A stretch of 64,000 bases of DNA, from contig NZ_CP036276.1 of assembly GCF_007747995.1 (NCBI RefSeq), positions 6,810,001-6,874,000 on the forward strand, in the 5' to 3' direction. This DNA is from Symmachiella dynata (GTDB taxonomy: Bacteria > Planctomycetota > Planctomycetia > Planctomycetales > Planctomycetaceae). Under the pieces are notes generated by a model. It saw only the letters and a program-made list of their open reading frames with translations. It was not told the DNA's origin and searched no databases. Of the stretch, positions 1 to 9,108 are shown in pieces (positions within the stretch are counted from its first letter, which is position 1; each line of letters starts with the position of its first letter). The translations under genes and the position numbers were made by a program.

Positions 1-2113
1 ACATGAATCCCATGAAGATCATCATGTACTTCATCATCTTAGCCTGCATGGCCGATTGTTCGTCGGTTGGCGGCGGCATGAATAATTTTTGCTGGACGAT
101 GAACAGTACAATCGTGATGATCGGCAGTAGATTGAACGTATCGCCTAAACTAAAGGGGAGATTGAAGCCCAAGGGAAAGAGTGCGTCTGGAGCGGCAAGG
201 TTGTCGATCCACAAAAAGTGAGCCATCCGCAGATTCACGCTGCTCCGCAGTGCGGTATACAGACCGAAAAAGACCGGCATTTGAATGAACAGCACCAGAC
301 AGCCGCTAAAGGGGTTGTACTTGTGTTTGCGGAACAACTCCATCTGGGCGCGGCCCATTTTTTCCCGGTCGTCGCCGTACTTCTTTTTCAGCGCATCGAT
401 TTCCGGTTTGATCTCCTGCATCTTCGCGGCGCCCAGTGCCTGCTTGCGGGAGAGCGGGAACATGCACAAGCGAACCATGACCGTGAGCAAGATGATTGCC
501 ACGCCATAGTTGGGAATCACCGCGTAGAACATATCCAGCAACCACAACATCACCTTGGCGATGGCTCCGAACCAGCCGAGATCCATAATCGCCTCGGCGC
601 CGTGCGGCTCCAGCAATTCTTTCCGTTTTGGTCCCGCAAAGAGTTCGTACTCATGTGTCAGCGTTTCACCCGGTTTTAAGTCTGCGTCGTTGGAGGTGAT
701 CGACACACTAATGTCGGTCCGCTCGGGATGCTCCTTGTCGATGGTGCCGCTGGCGACTTGCGTATAGTTACGAAAATAGGAGTTATCCAAAGTCGGTTCG
801 TTGGCGGGCTGCAGGAAGGCGGCGAAGTATTGCGCATCAACGCCGATATATTTGAGAATCGGTTGATCCCACAGGCTCGTTTCCCCTTCGGCGATTTCCT
901 GGGCTGAAAGCGAGTCGGAATGAAAAGTCTTGTCTTCACGATCTAAAAACGCGAATTGCACATCGCGAAACTTGCGAGCCCCGACCACGCTTTCCAGCGG
1001 AACGCCCACCGGACCTTGCAGAACATAATTGACGTTCTGCGCTTCTTTTGACAGGTTCTTGATGCTGAAATCAAAATCGAGGACATAAGCGCCAACTTCG
1101 TCTTCCGGTTTGTCCCCTTTGGCCTTATTCACCTGATAAGTCTTGGTCAATTCGAATCGGCCATCGGGCGAAGTGATGCGAAAGACCGCCTTGGAACCGT
1201 CTTTTGCCTTCTCCACCAATTCCCAATTCACCGAATTCAGCGATTCAATCGCCTCGGCAAATTGGTCTTCAATTTGCGGCACCGTGACCTGTAAGGTCAT
1301 CGGTGTCAGCATGGGTGCACCGATCTCGATCCAACGCACAATGTCGTTGATGTCTTCGGCGGAGAGCTTCTTCCCCTTGGGGGGCATTTTGAAGTTCTCG
1401 TTCTCCTGCCGGATGGCCTGCACAATCAAACTGTGGCTGGGGTCGCCGGGGACGACCGGCGCACCGGTATCACTGCCGGCCAACAAACCGTTGCGGGAAT
1501 CAATCCGAAAGCCCCCCGCCGGTCCGGGCTTGGCGTGGCATTTGTAACAATTTTTGCGGAAGATCGATTGGACTTTAAGAACCAGTTGGTCCTGTTGCAG
1601 TTGTTCTTTGCGCAGCTTATCGCGGTCCGCCTGATCGCTACTACCAACAACCTTCAACGGGGCTTGGCGATCCTTGAGGTTGCGATACCGCGGATCGTTG
1701 AGTTCCACATACTCGATAGCCGCGCCGCGGGTATCGATCGTCACAGCCATGCGAAAACCGCTGTCGGGATCGTCAGATCCGATCAGGACTGTCTCGTTTG
1801 GGAACTGTGGAATCTTGAGGTCGGTAACCGCTGGCTGTTCTTGCTTGTCGGCATCCTCCGGAGCCGCATCGTCTCCGGCAGCTTCGGCAACGGCTGCCTT
1901 CTCCTCGGGATCCTTCACATCGTCGGCGGCATCCGCCGGTGGCGCATCGGGTTCCTGATCCGCTACTGCGGCTTTTTGCGGATCTTTCTCGGCAACCTCA
2001 GCATTCGCGGCTGGTTTGTTGGGTTGCTGTGGTGGGGGATTGAACCACATCCACCCCAAATAGATCGCCGACGCAGCGACCATAAAAATCCAAAAGCGTT
2101 GATTATTTTCCAT
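1..2113 (-). CDS. yidC: YidC/Oxa1-type membrane insertase with inserted c-type haem domain (3' end beyond window)
   Basis: Membrane protein insertase that helps place and fold inner-membrane proteins, with or without SecYEG. Reading the minus strand gives 704 residues without a stop before the window edge. It starts MENNQRFWIFMVAAS with a TM helix at about 7-23, followed by a long Ala/Glu/Asp-rich linker to about 90. The periplasmic beta domain begins near 100 and resumes after about 255 (a stretch near SPDGRFELTKTYQV is typical). The conserved insertase core starts near 510 and keeps the groove arginine (TVMVRLCMFPLS) and a QMPVFFGLYTALR segment. Odd: residues about 178-252 form a planctomycete-type cytochrome domain with NCYKCH (C189, C192, H193) and a possible axial Met in FKMPPKGKKLS. 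The frame is continuous on both sides of this insert, so it is not an assembly join of two genes. The C-terminus is not visible. Family call is certain; haem loading is inferred. Confidence 0.93.
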   Translation of the reverse strand, partial: MENNQRFWIFMVAASAIYLGWMWFNPPPQQPNKPAANAEVAEKDPQKAAVADQEPDAPPADAADDVKDPEEKAAVAEAAGDDAAPEDADKQEQPAVTDLKIPQFPNETVLIGSDDPDSGFRMAVTIDTRGAAIEYVELNDPRYRNLKDRQAPLKVVGSSDQADRDKLRKEQLQQDQLVLKVQSIFRKNCYKCHAKPGPAGGFRIDSRNGLLAGSDTGAPVVPGDPSHSLIVQAIRQENENFKMPPKGKKLSAEDINDIVRWIEIGAPMLTPMTLQVTVPQIEDQFAEAIESLNSVNWELVEKAKDGSKAVFRITSPDGRFELTKTYQVNKAKGDKPEDEVGAYVLDFDFSIKNLSKEAQNVNYVLQGPVGVPLESVVGARKFRDVQFAFLDREDKTFHSDSLSAQEIAEGETSLWDQPILKYIGVDAQYFAAFLQPANEPTLDNSYFRNYTQVASGTIDKEHPERTDISVSITSNDADLKPGETLTHEYELFAGPKRKELLEPHGAEAIMDLGWFGAIAKVMLWLLDMFYAVIPNYGVAIILLTVMVRLCMFPLSRKQALGAAKMQEIKPEIDALKKKYGDDREKMGRAQMELFRKHKYNPFSGCLVLFIQMPVFFGLYTALRSSVNLRMAHFLWIDNLAAPDALFPLGFNLPFSLGDTFNLLPIITIVLFIVQQKLFMPPPTDEQSAMQAKMMKYMMIFMGFM

Positions 2114-2116
2114 TGT

Positions 2117-2932
2117 TTACCGGCCGTCGCGGAGGCGATCCCCCAGGAAGTTATCGAGATCGGGGATGTCGTAAATTTTTCCCGCCGTGTCTTCAAAACC
2201 ATAATCAACGCGGCGATATGTCAATTTGGCCGGAGGAGCGGGTGTGGCCGACTCCACGTCGGTCTCAGCGGCCGCTTCGGCCTCGGCGTCGGATATGTTT
2301 TCATTTTCTAACACAACATAACAAGCGCGGGGATCGCCATCGCGCGGCTGTCCCACAGAGCCGACATTGACCATCAACTTGCCGCCGGTCAATTCATATT
2401 CGTGATTGATTTCCGACGGACTGAAGAAATTCAAGTTTTCGGTGAAGACGCCGGGAACGTGTGTGTGTCCCTGAAAACAATACTTTTGAATGAGTCCGAA
2501 GATCCGCTCCATCTTGAGTTGGTTGTAGATGTCTTCGGGAAAGACATATTCGTTAAGCGGGTTGCGAGCGGACCCGTGCACAAACTTAAAGTCGCCCTCG
2601 TTGTGCATGCGGGGCAATTCCCCCAGGAACTCCCAACGGCGTTCATTGCCGGCCGGATCACCCGATTCTAAGACCGAGCGTGTCCAAAAAATTGCTCGTT
2701 CTGCTCCGGCGTTAAAACCCTCAGGATCAAACAGCGCCCCTTGATCGTGGTTTCCCAGCAGGCACATCTTGCACGACTTCATCACTAAATCGACGCATTC
2801 ACGCGGGTTGGGGCCGTATCCGACCACATCACCCAGGCAATAGATTTCGTCGATTCCCAAACCTTTGATGTCCGCGAGTACGGCCTCGAGGGCTTCCAGG
2901 TTTCCATGAATGTCGCTGATGATGGCTTTCAA
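2117..2932 (-). CDS. calcineurin-like metallophosphoesterase (YfcE/MJ0936-like)
   Basis: Predicted cytoplasmic phosphodiesterase or phosphatase with a dinuclear metal centre; the substrate is unknown. The 271 residues contain the ordered family motifs: DIHGN at 7-11, [10 protein letters not shown] near 34-43, GNHDQGA near 60, and GHTHVPG near 155. The C-terminal 60 residues form an acidic, Ala/Glu-rich linker and a tail not needed for the fold. The start is TTG: the in-frame codons upstream are only CTG-AAT after a TAA, so no ATG is available. Its TAA stop lies 3 nt before the ATG of yidC, so the two are probably cotranscribed with this gene first. No clear Shine-Dalgarno is visible. A link to membrane protein insertion is only suggested by the spacing. 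Confidence 0.88.
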   Translation of the reverse strand: MKAIISDIHGNLEALEAVLADIKGLGIDEIYCLGDVVGYGPNPRECVDLVMKSCKMCLLGNHDQGALFDPEGFNAGAERAIFWTRSVLESGDPAGNERRWEFLGELPRMHNEGDFKFVHGSARNPLNEYVFPEDIYNQLKMERIFGLIQKYCFQGHTHVPGVFTENLNFFSPSEINHEYELTGGKLMVNVGSVGQPRDGDPRACYVVLENENISDAEAEAAAETDVESATPAPPAKLTYRRVDYGFEDTAGKIYDIPDLDNFLGDRLRDGR

Positions 2933-2941
2933 ATTCAGTTA

Positions 2942-3400
2942 CACCGTCGCAAAAATATGGATGTACGGGGAGACGTTTCGAACCTTAGGCCCGGATCAGG
3001 CACGCTGCAAGTCACCTGGGAAGCGGTTAAGTCGCAAAGCCTACAAAATAACATGGTCTGACGAGAATGAAACTCAAAGCGCCCCAGCAATTTAATCGAA
3101 CCGGCCGCAGTGTGTTTACCAAGCCTACTCTACTCGGATTCCGAGTATCCAGGCCGCGAAATATCAACTTCGCGAATTAACACCTGCGCATGGCGACCGA
3201 AATTCCTGCCTCCGAAAGCCATCTACGCTCAGCCACCCCCCTCTCGAGCGAATCGGGTGACATCATGATTCAATAATACAGGGGGTAAACAGCAATTCTA
3301 GCGTGGTCGAAGTCGGATGAGTAGGGAAAAACTGCATTCTCCATGAGGCAATGCTCCTCACTCGGTGCCTAAATCGCCCCCCGTCGCTTCTGAGTGAACG
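2942..3400. other. intergenic region with one short palindrome
   Basis: No convincing gene in this 459-base gap between two genes on the same strand. It should hold the promoter of the phosphoesterase-yidC unit. The only structure noticed is a perfect palindrome, TACTCGG-ATT-CCGAGTA, at 3131-3147, which could be an operator or one more member of the three-nucleotide-loop palindromes described elsewhere in the window. Confidence 0.4.
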
Positions 3401-4552
3401 TTATACCGTAACGACTAAATTGTCGCGGTGAACAATTTCTACATATGGGAGTGATTCGTACAATTGGGCGATATCTTCGCTTCTTTTGCCTGCCAACTGG
3501 CGAATCTCCGCCGTGCTGTAGTTCGTCAGGCCGCGGGCAAATTCGTTTCCCGTTGCGTCAATCAACGCAACCACGTCTCCTTTTTCCACCTGTCCCTCGA
3601 CTCCGACGATTCCGATGGCCAACAACGAACGGCCATCCCGCTCAACGGCTGTCCGCGCTCCGGCATCTAGAATCAGCTTGCCCTTGGGGGGCTTGGAATA
3701 ACCGATCCACCGTTTCCAAGCCGGAACCGAAACTCCCTGCGCCAGGAACAACGTCCCGGTTTCCTCGCCCGCTAAGACTTTCATCAATGTGCCCGATTTG
3801 GTCCCGTTCGCAATGATGACGTTTTCCCCCACGGCCGTCGCCATTTTAACCGCGCTGAGCTTAGCGCGCATGCCGCCCGTCCCGCGTTTGCTGCGGTCGG
3901 CGGTCGCTATTTGCAGCAGTTTGTCGTCCCATTCCTTGACCAACGGAATCGTCTTTGAATCCGAATTATCCGGAGGGCCATCCATGAGACCGTCCACGGT
4001 CGATAAGATGACTAGCAACGGCGAATGCATCAGATTTGTGACCAATGCGGCCAATCGATCGTTGTCGCCAAAAGCGATTTCGTCGACGCTCACGGTATCG
4101 TTCTCATTGACGATGGGAACTGCACCGTTTTCAAACAGCGTCAAAATCGTATTGCGGACGTTGAGATATCGCGAACGGTTGTCGAAATCGTCAGCAGTGA
4201 GCAGCAACTGAGCCGCGTGACAGCCATGTTTCTTCAAACAATCGTCATAATGCCGGATCAAGTGGGCTTGTCCGATGGCAGCAGCAGCCTGCAAATGCGG
4301 CAGATCGCGGGGCCGTTGGCGCAAACCGAGCAATCCCATGCCGGCACCGACCGCCCCGCTGGAGACCAAGACAACCCGCCGGCCGGTTTCACGAACACGC
4401 TGGATTTCCTCGCTCAACGCACTCAGTCGCTCGAGATTGAGCGTATCGTCTTCGCGGGACAGGACGCTTGTCCCGACTTTGACGACCAACGTGCGGGCGG
4501 TTTCAATCACCTCGCGGCGAACCAGATTGACCATGTCGCGGTTTCCATCCAA
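3401..4552 (-). CDS. proB: glutamate 5-kinase with C-terminal PUA domain
   Basis: Phosphorylates L-glutamate to gamma-glutamyl phosphate, the first step of proline synthesis, in the cytoplasm. The 383 residues match the full-length two-domain form. The amino-acid kinase domain (about 15-270) shows [22 protein letters not shown], the substrate segment [22 protein letters not shown], and [12 protein letters not shown]. The PUA domain (about 290-375) begins near [13 protein letters not shown] and is often tied to proline feedback. Two starts are possible, MDGNRD or MVNLVR six residues later; neither has a strong ribosome site. No proA or obg neighbour is present, and the divergent purF-type gene begins about 200 bases away. 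Confidence in function is high. Confidence 0.95.
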   Translation of the reverse strand: MDGNRDMVNLVRREVIETARTLVVKVGTSVLSREDDTLNLERLSALSEEIQRVRETGRRVVLVSSGAVGAGMGLLGLRQRPRDLPHLQAAAAIGQAHLIRHYDDCLKKHGCHAAQLLLTADDFDNRSRYLNVRNTILTLFENGAVPIVNENDTVSVDEIAFGDNDRLAALVTNLMHSPLLVILSTVDGLMDGPPDNSDSKTIPLVKEWDDKLLQIATADRSKRGTGGMRAKLSAVKMATAVGENVIIANGTKSGTLMKVLAGEETGTLFLAQGVSVPAWKRWIGYSKPPKGKLILDAGARTAVERDGRSLLAIGIVGVEGQVEKGDVVALIDATGNEFARGLTNYSTAEIRQLAGKRSEDIAQLYESLPYVEIVHRDNLVVTV

Positions 4553-4768
4553 TGAAATTTGGGAAACCTCGAATTTACCGCATGGCTCGGTTTACGGCAA
4601 CTTGATCGACTTTACGGTCATTTCCATCGCCGGCGGTGAGAATTCGTTCATTTGTTGGTTGGTTCGCAGCGGCTGGTTGAGTATGATGCCAAAGTATTAA
4701 GGAAGCATAAAGACGCACTTGCTTTCCTCGCCCCACCCTCGCATCCCTAAGTGAATGCCGAATCACCG

Positions 4769-6361
4769 ATGGCCGAGTTGAATCACGAGTGCGGCGTTGC
4801 CGCGGTTTATCACCTTCCCGACCGTGGCGTCAGCCCGCTCGCCCCCCCTCAAGGTGTGGAACATACATCCAATTTGATTCCGCGGTTGCTGCTCGATATC
4901 CAAAATCGCGGCCAATTGGCAGCGGGGATGACGACCTTCAATCCGCACCGCAATCAACTCATCGATACCCACAAAGACGTGGGCACGGTGACCGAAGTCT
5001 TCCATTTAAACCATCAGGATAGCTACAGATCCCTGATGCGCAAGTACGCTGGACGGGCCGCGATTGGACACGTTCGCTACGCCACGTGCGGCAAGGATGA
5101 CAAAAGCTACGCGCAGCCCTTCGAACGGCATCATATCGAAAAACCGAAATGGTTTAGCTTTGCCTTCAATGGTCAGTTGGCGAACTATCCGCGTTTGCGG
5201 GATGAAATCCTCTCGGAGAACGATTTCCACCTCGCGCGCGAAACCGACACCGAAGTCTTGATGCATATGATTTGTCATCAACTCTCGGGAGATCGTCGGC
5301 CGGAAATGATCGAAATGCTCACGGAACTGAGCCTGCATTTCGACGGCGCCTATAACATCGTCTACCTCAACGCACTGGGCAACATGTTTGTCGCCCGCGA
5401 TCCCTTGGGGATTCGACCGCTGTGTTACGCGAAAGAAGGCCCGCTCTTCGCCGCCGCGAGCGAATCGGTCGCCTTGGCCAATCTTGGATTTCGCGAATCC
5501 AGCATTAAAAGCCTGCACCCGGGCGAAGCGGTCATCATTCGCGATGGCGAGTTTTCGATTCAGCAATTCACCGCCAGCCCCAATCGCGCCCACTGTTTCT
5601 TTGAGTGGATTTATTTCGCCAACGTCGCCAGTACGCTGGATGACCAAAGTGTCTACCTGACCCGTAAGCGGCTGGGCGAGGAATTGGCTGATGTGGAAAC
5701 TCTGGAGATCGACGAAGACACGATCGTCGTCCCGGTTCCCGACACGGCCAAAGCGGCAGCCGATAGCTTGGCCTTTCAACTGAAAGTCCCCTGTCTGGAA
5801 GGCCTGATTCGCAATCGCTATGTCGGGCGGACCTTCATCGAGGGAGCCAACCGCGCTGACAAAGCCAAGACCAAATACACGCCGCTACCCGAAGTTCTTC
5901 GCGGCAAGAAAGTCCTGCTCGTCGAGGATACGATCGTCCGTTCGACGACCATGAAGGTTTTAGTCTCGCAACTCAAGGAGCGGGGCGGAGCGAGCGAAGT
6001 TCATGTGCGGGTGGCTTGCCCGCCGATCATCGCCCCCTGTTTTTACGGAATCGACATGTCGACGATTTCGGAGTTGTTCGCGCCGAAGTTCATGGACAAC
6101 GGCCCGCTGACGCCGGAAATTGAAGTCACGATGGCCGAGACGCTGGGAGCGGACAGCTTAAAGTATCTGCCCATCGAAGCGATTTCTCGCTGCGTCGGCT
6201 TTCCCAAAGAATCGTTGTGCCAAGCCTGCATCGACGGAAAATATCCCACTCCCGCCGGTGTGCAGCTGTACCAAATCGCCCTCGAAAAACTAGAATTGGG
6301 CGAAGAAGAAAACGACGGGCGGGCCTATGACGCCCCTTTATCGGTGACGGCCCGAACCTAG
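4769..6361 (+). CDS. purF: amidophosphoribosyltransferase (PurF-type)
   Basis: Transfers the glutamine amide nitrogen to PRPP to make phosphoribosylamine, the committed step of purine synthesis. Class II glutaminase domain: catalytic Cys in [10 protein letters not shown], then [20 protein letters not shown] and [12 protein letters not shown]. Phosphoribosyltransferase domain: the PRPP loop [15 protein letters not shown]. Cysteines in [20 protein letters not shown] and SLCQAC fit the [4Fe-4S] type known from Bacillus. The ATG start puts the nucleophile at residue 8, so a short propeptide would be cut off; a GTG at 4751 would add six residues. The motif NRGQLAAG differs from the usual HRGQESAG, so this may be a divergent subgroup. 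It is transcribed away from proB; no other pur gene is nearby. Confidence 0.88.
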   Translation: MAELNHECGVAAVYHLPDRGVSPLAPPQGVEHTSNLIPRLLLDIQNRGQLAAGMTTFNPHRNQLIDTHKDVGTVTEVFHLNHQDSYRSLMRKYAGRAAIGHVRYATCGKDDKSYAQPFERHHIEKPKWFSFAFNGQLANYPRLRDEILSENDFHLARETDTEVLMHMICHQLSGDRRPEMIEMLTELSLHFDGAYNIVYLNALGNMFVARDPLGIRPLCYAKEGPLFAAASESVALANLGFRESSIKSLHPGEAVIIRDGEFSIQQFTASPNRAHCFFEWIYFANVASTLDDQSVYLTRKRLGEELADVETLEIDEDTIVVPVPDTAKAAADSLAFQLKVPCLEGLIRNRYVGRTFIEGANRADKAKTKYTPLPEVLRGKKVLLVEDTIVRSTTMKVLVSQLKERGGASEVHVRVACPPIIAPCFYGIDMSTISELFAPKFMDNGPLTPEIEVTMAETLGADSLKYLPIEAISRCVGFPKESLCQACIDGKYPTPAGVQLYQIALEKLELGEEENDGRAYDAPLSVTART

Positions 6362-6492
6362 GCCTCGACGTGCGCCAGTCGATGTTTCCGCTGCAGCCTG
6401 ACGATTCCACCAAGGAAGAGCCTCCCGAGGAAACCGACGACACGCCGGACGACGATCGCTAATTCCTTTCGCCAGATCTATACAAAAACAAC

Positions 6493-6882
6493 ATGCTCCG
6501 CGAACACGAAATCCAAGTCCGCGTCCGGTATAGCGAAACCGACGCCATGGGTTACCTGCATCACGCCAACTATCTCAACTTCTTCGAGATGGGCCGCACG
6601 GAACTACTGCGAGCCTCCGGGGGAAATTATCGCTCCGTTGAAGAGCAAGGACTGTTCATCGTTGTTGTCAAAATGGAAGTCCGCTATCGCGCCCCGGCTC
6701 GATACGACGACATGCTGACCGTCAAAACCCAACTCATCCGTTCTTCGCCGGCGAAGTTGATCCACAACTACCAAGTCTTCCGCGACGACGTTTTGCTCTG
6801 CGAAGCGGAGACCCTGTTGGGGTGCGTCGATGCCGAAGGGAAGATCCAACGTATGCCGGATTTCTTGAGCGAGCAATCGTAA
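6493..6882 (+). CDS. acyl-CoA thioesterase, 4HBT/YbgC family
   Basis: Predicted hot-dog-fold thioesterase that hydrolyses acyl-CoA or related thioesters in the cytoplasm; the natural substrate cannot be read from sequence. The 129 residues are the usual size. The active-site region [20 protein letters not shown] has the family Asp (D17) and the HANYL helix start. The ATG is preceded by ACAAAAACAAC, without a Shine-Dalgarno. It follows the purF-type gene by about 130 bases and may be transcribed with it. YbgC members often sit with tol-pal genes; none is here, so a general acyl-CoA role is as likely. Confidence 0.88.
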   Translation: MLREHEIQVRVRYSETDAMGYLHHANYLNFFEMGRTELLRASGGNYRSVEEQGLFIVVVKMEVRYRAPARYDDMLTVKTQLIRSSPAKLIHNYQVFRDDVLLCEAETLLGCVDAEGKIQRMPDFLSEQS

Positions 6883-6925
6883 GGCGTGTCGTCAAATACG
6901 TGACTAAAGAGTTCAGGGTGGCCGC

Positions 6926-7073
6926 GATAGCTCTGCTATCGGGGCGGGCGCAGCCCGCAAGAAGCCGCAATTTCCGCGCTCTGAAACGAGCAGAATCTTG
7001 TTGGCGGGGAGAGCTGAAACTGCTGCTTCTTGTGCCTGCGGCACACCGATTGCCGTTGGCAATCGCTGCCACC
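6926..7073. repeat. palindrome-rich dispersed repeat, copy 1
   Basis: Between convergent genes lies a run of perfect hairpins, each with a three-base loop: GATAGC-TCT-GCTATC (6926), GCGGGC-GCA-GCCCGC (6944), GTGCC-TGC-GGCAC (7032) and CGATTGCC-GTT-GGCAATCG (7047). The last two, with about 70 bases around them from 7003, recur almost unchanged at 15832-15903. The location between two 3' ends suggests a role in transcript ends or simply a tolerated repeat. No gene is seen in the 329 bases between the flanking coding regions. Confidence 0.75.
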
Positions 7074-7211
7074 CGATGGGTTTTCTCCACGAGCAAATAT
7101 CGTTTGTTGCTCTGAGGAAAAGGCCGGAGTGAGGTGTTTGCGGAGTTGAAGATTTCAACTCACCAAACCTACCGCTCAATTGACAAAGTCAGCATCATGG
7201 CTATGCGCAGC

Positions 7212-8834
7212 TCATACTTGATAGACGCCGGTGCGGAATGGTTCGTCGTTGGCGTGGCGGGTGGCGATTGCTAGTGACTGAATGAGGACCGCTCGCGTGT
7301 CGGCCGGTTCGATGATTTCATCCACCCAACCCCGCGCTGCTGCGTAACGGATGTCGGTTTGCTCTTCGTAGGAATCGACGATCTGCTGCCGCAAGCTTTC
7401 CATTTCGTCGGCATCGGGGATTTGTCCTTGCCGTTTGAGGGCGGCAATATTGACTTGCAAAATCGTCGAAGCTGCTTGTCCGGCCCCCATCACGGCGTAA
7501 TGCGCCGTTGGCCAGGCAAAAATAAATCGCGGGTCAAACGCCTTGCCACACAACGCATAATTCCCCGCACCATAACTGCCGCCCAGCACGACGGTTAGCT
7601 TGGGAACGCGACTGTTAGAAATGGCGCTGACCAATTTAGCGCCCGCACGGATGATGCCCGCTTGCTCCGAATCGCGGCCCACCATAAACCCATAGACGTC
7701 CTGCAAAAAGACAATGGGCAACCAGGTTTGGTTGCAGTCCATCACAAACCGTGCGGCTTTGTCCGCGCTTTCGTGATAAACCACGCCGCCGAATTGTAGA
7801 CCCGACTTCTCTGTTTTTTCCGGATGATGTTGGTTGGAGACGATCCCGACGTTCTGCCCCCCAATGCGCGCATAACCACATACCATCGTCTTGCCGTACT
7901 CGGCTTTGTATTCCTGAAAACTGCCGGCATCGACAATGCAGTCGATCACGTCGCGAATCTCATATTGCCGCTGCGGATCGGGCGTGACGATCTCGGTCAG
8001 CTCCGCAGGATCGCGGGCGGGGGGCACCGGGTCTTGCCGCGTGAACTTGTCGCTCACCGCATCGTGTGGGAGCGTCGCCGCTAACGCGCGCAGGCGGGCG
8101 AGACAACTTTCATCGTCCGGTTCACGGAAATCGATCGTGCCGCTGATCGCCGCATGCATCTCCGCGCCGCCTAACTCCTCGTGCGAAGCAGCCTGACCGA
8201 TCGAACTTTGTACGAGCGCCGGACCGGCTAAATATAATCCCGAGCCTTCGGTCATGACCAACTTGTCGCACAGCACCGGCAAGTATCCACCGCCGGCAAC
8301 ACAGTTGCCCATAATGGCGGCCAACTGCGAGATGCCCATGGCGGACAGGACCGCGTTGTTGCGGAAGATGCGGCCGAAGTCGTCTTCGTCAGGGAAAATT
8401 TCATCCTGCATCGGCAACAAGACACCGGAGGAGTCGACCAGATAAATCAACGGAAGTCGATTGGTCATCGCGATGCGTTGTGCGCGCAACACTTTTTTTG
8501 CCGTCATGGGATAAAAGGCGCCTGCTTTGACGGTGGCGTCGTTGGCAATCACCATAAACGACCGTCCTTCAACGCGTCCCAGTCCGCAAATCACGCTCGC
8601 GGCCGGCGCCGGGCCCCACTGTTCATACATACCCCACGCCGCCCAGCGACCGATTTCCAGAAACTCGCTGCCGGGATCAATCAGTCCGGCAATCCGTTCG
8701 CGGGCCGTCAGGCGGCCTTTTTCGTGTTGCCGCACAATGGCTGCTTCGCCGCCCCCTTGCGCGATCTCCTCGCGCTGCGCACGATGTTCGCCCAACAATT
8801 CCTGCCATGCGTTTGCCGAGGACTCGTCATTCAT
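7212..8834 (-). CDS. acyl-CoA carboxylase carboxyltransferase (beta) subunit
   Basis: Carboxyltransferase half of a biotin-dependent acyl-CoA carboxylase; transfers carboxylate from carboxybiotin to an acyl-CoA such as methylcrotonyl-, propionyl- or geranyl-CoA. About 540 residues with both crotonase-like halves: the N-terminal half contains GRLTARERI and MGNCVAGGGYLPVL, the C-terminal half VSNQHHPEKTEKSG, FLQDVYGFMVG and LGGSYGAGNYALCG. The C-terminal AWPTAHYAVMG and GWVDEIIEP are typical of methylcrotonyl-type subunits. The open frame extends 24 codons further upstream, but MNDESSANAWQELL is the likely start. No biotin carboxylase or biotin carrier gene is in the window, so the partner subunit must be encoded elsewhere. 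Specificity is not settled. Confidence 0.9.
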   Translation of the reverse strand: MNDESSANAWQELLGEHRAQREEIAQGGGEAAIVRQHEKGRLTARERIAGLIDPGSEFLEIGRWAAWGMYEQWGPAPAASVICGLGRVEGRSFMVIANDATVKAGAFYPMTAKKVLRAQRIAMTNRLPLIYLVDSSGVLLPMQDEIFPDEDDFGRIFRNNAVLSAMGISQLAAIMGNCVAGGGYLPVLCDKLVMTEGSGLYLAGPALVQSSIGQAASHEELGGAEMHAAISGTIDFREPDDESCLARLRALAATLPHDAVSDKFTRQDPVPPARDPAELTEIVTPDPQRQYEIRDVIDCIVDAGSFQEYKAEYGKTMVCGYARIGGQNVGIVSNQHHPEKTEKSGLQFGGVVYHESADKAARFVMDCNQTWLPIVFLQDVYGFMVGRDSEQAGIIRAGAKLVSAISNSRVPKLTVVLGGSYGAGNYALCGKAFDPRFIFAWPTAHYAVMGAGQAASTILQVNIAALKRQGQIPDADEMESLRQQIVDSYEEQTDIRYAAARGWVDEIIEPADTRAVLIQSLAIATRHANDEPFRTGVYQV

Positions 8835-9108
8835 GGAATTTTGTTTTTTCTGTTTAGATTCGGATTCAAAACCCGGTCGCGCTTGTTTCGGCAAGTTATA
8901 GATCAATCTCTGCCGGACGCGGCGGAGCGTTTTGAAACGACCAGTCGCCGGGTCAGCGATGCGAACGTGCTGGTGCGGGTAGCCTGTCCATGGTTCTCGC
9001 TGTTAGAATAGTAAATACTATAATCGAAAACGGCGCCTGAAGCGTGTCATACCGTTTGAAATCCCCACTGTAAATCGCGACCGGAAAATCGCGACCGGAG
9101 TCGATTGA

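Noticed and set aside
1433-2311. 292-codon frame on the plus strand opposite yidC
   Set aside because: It is antisense to a certain gene; its protein has no domain and its composition follows the complementary codons.
6382-6462. 26-codon acidic frame after purF (MFPLQPDDSTKEEPPEETDD)
   Set aside because: Could be a tail lost by frameshift or a small gene, but there is no ribosome site and the PurF chain already ends at a normal place.
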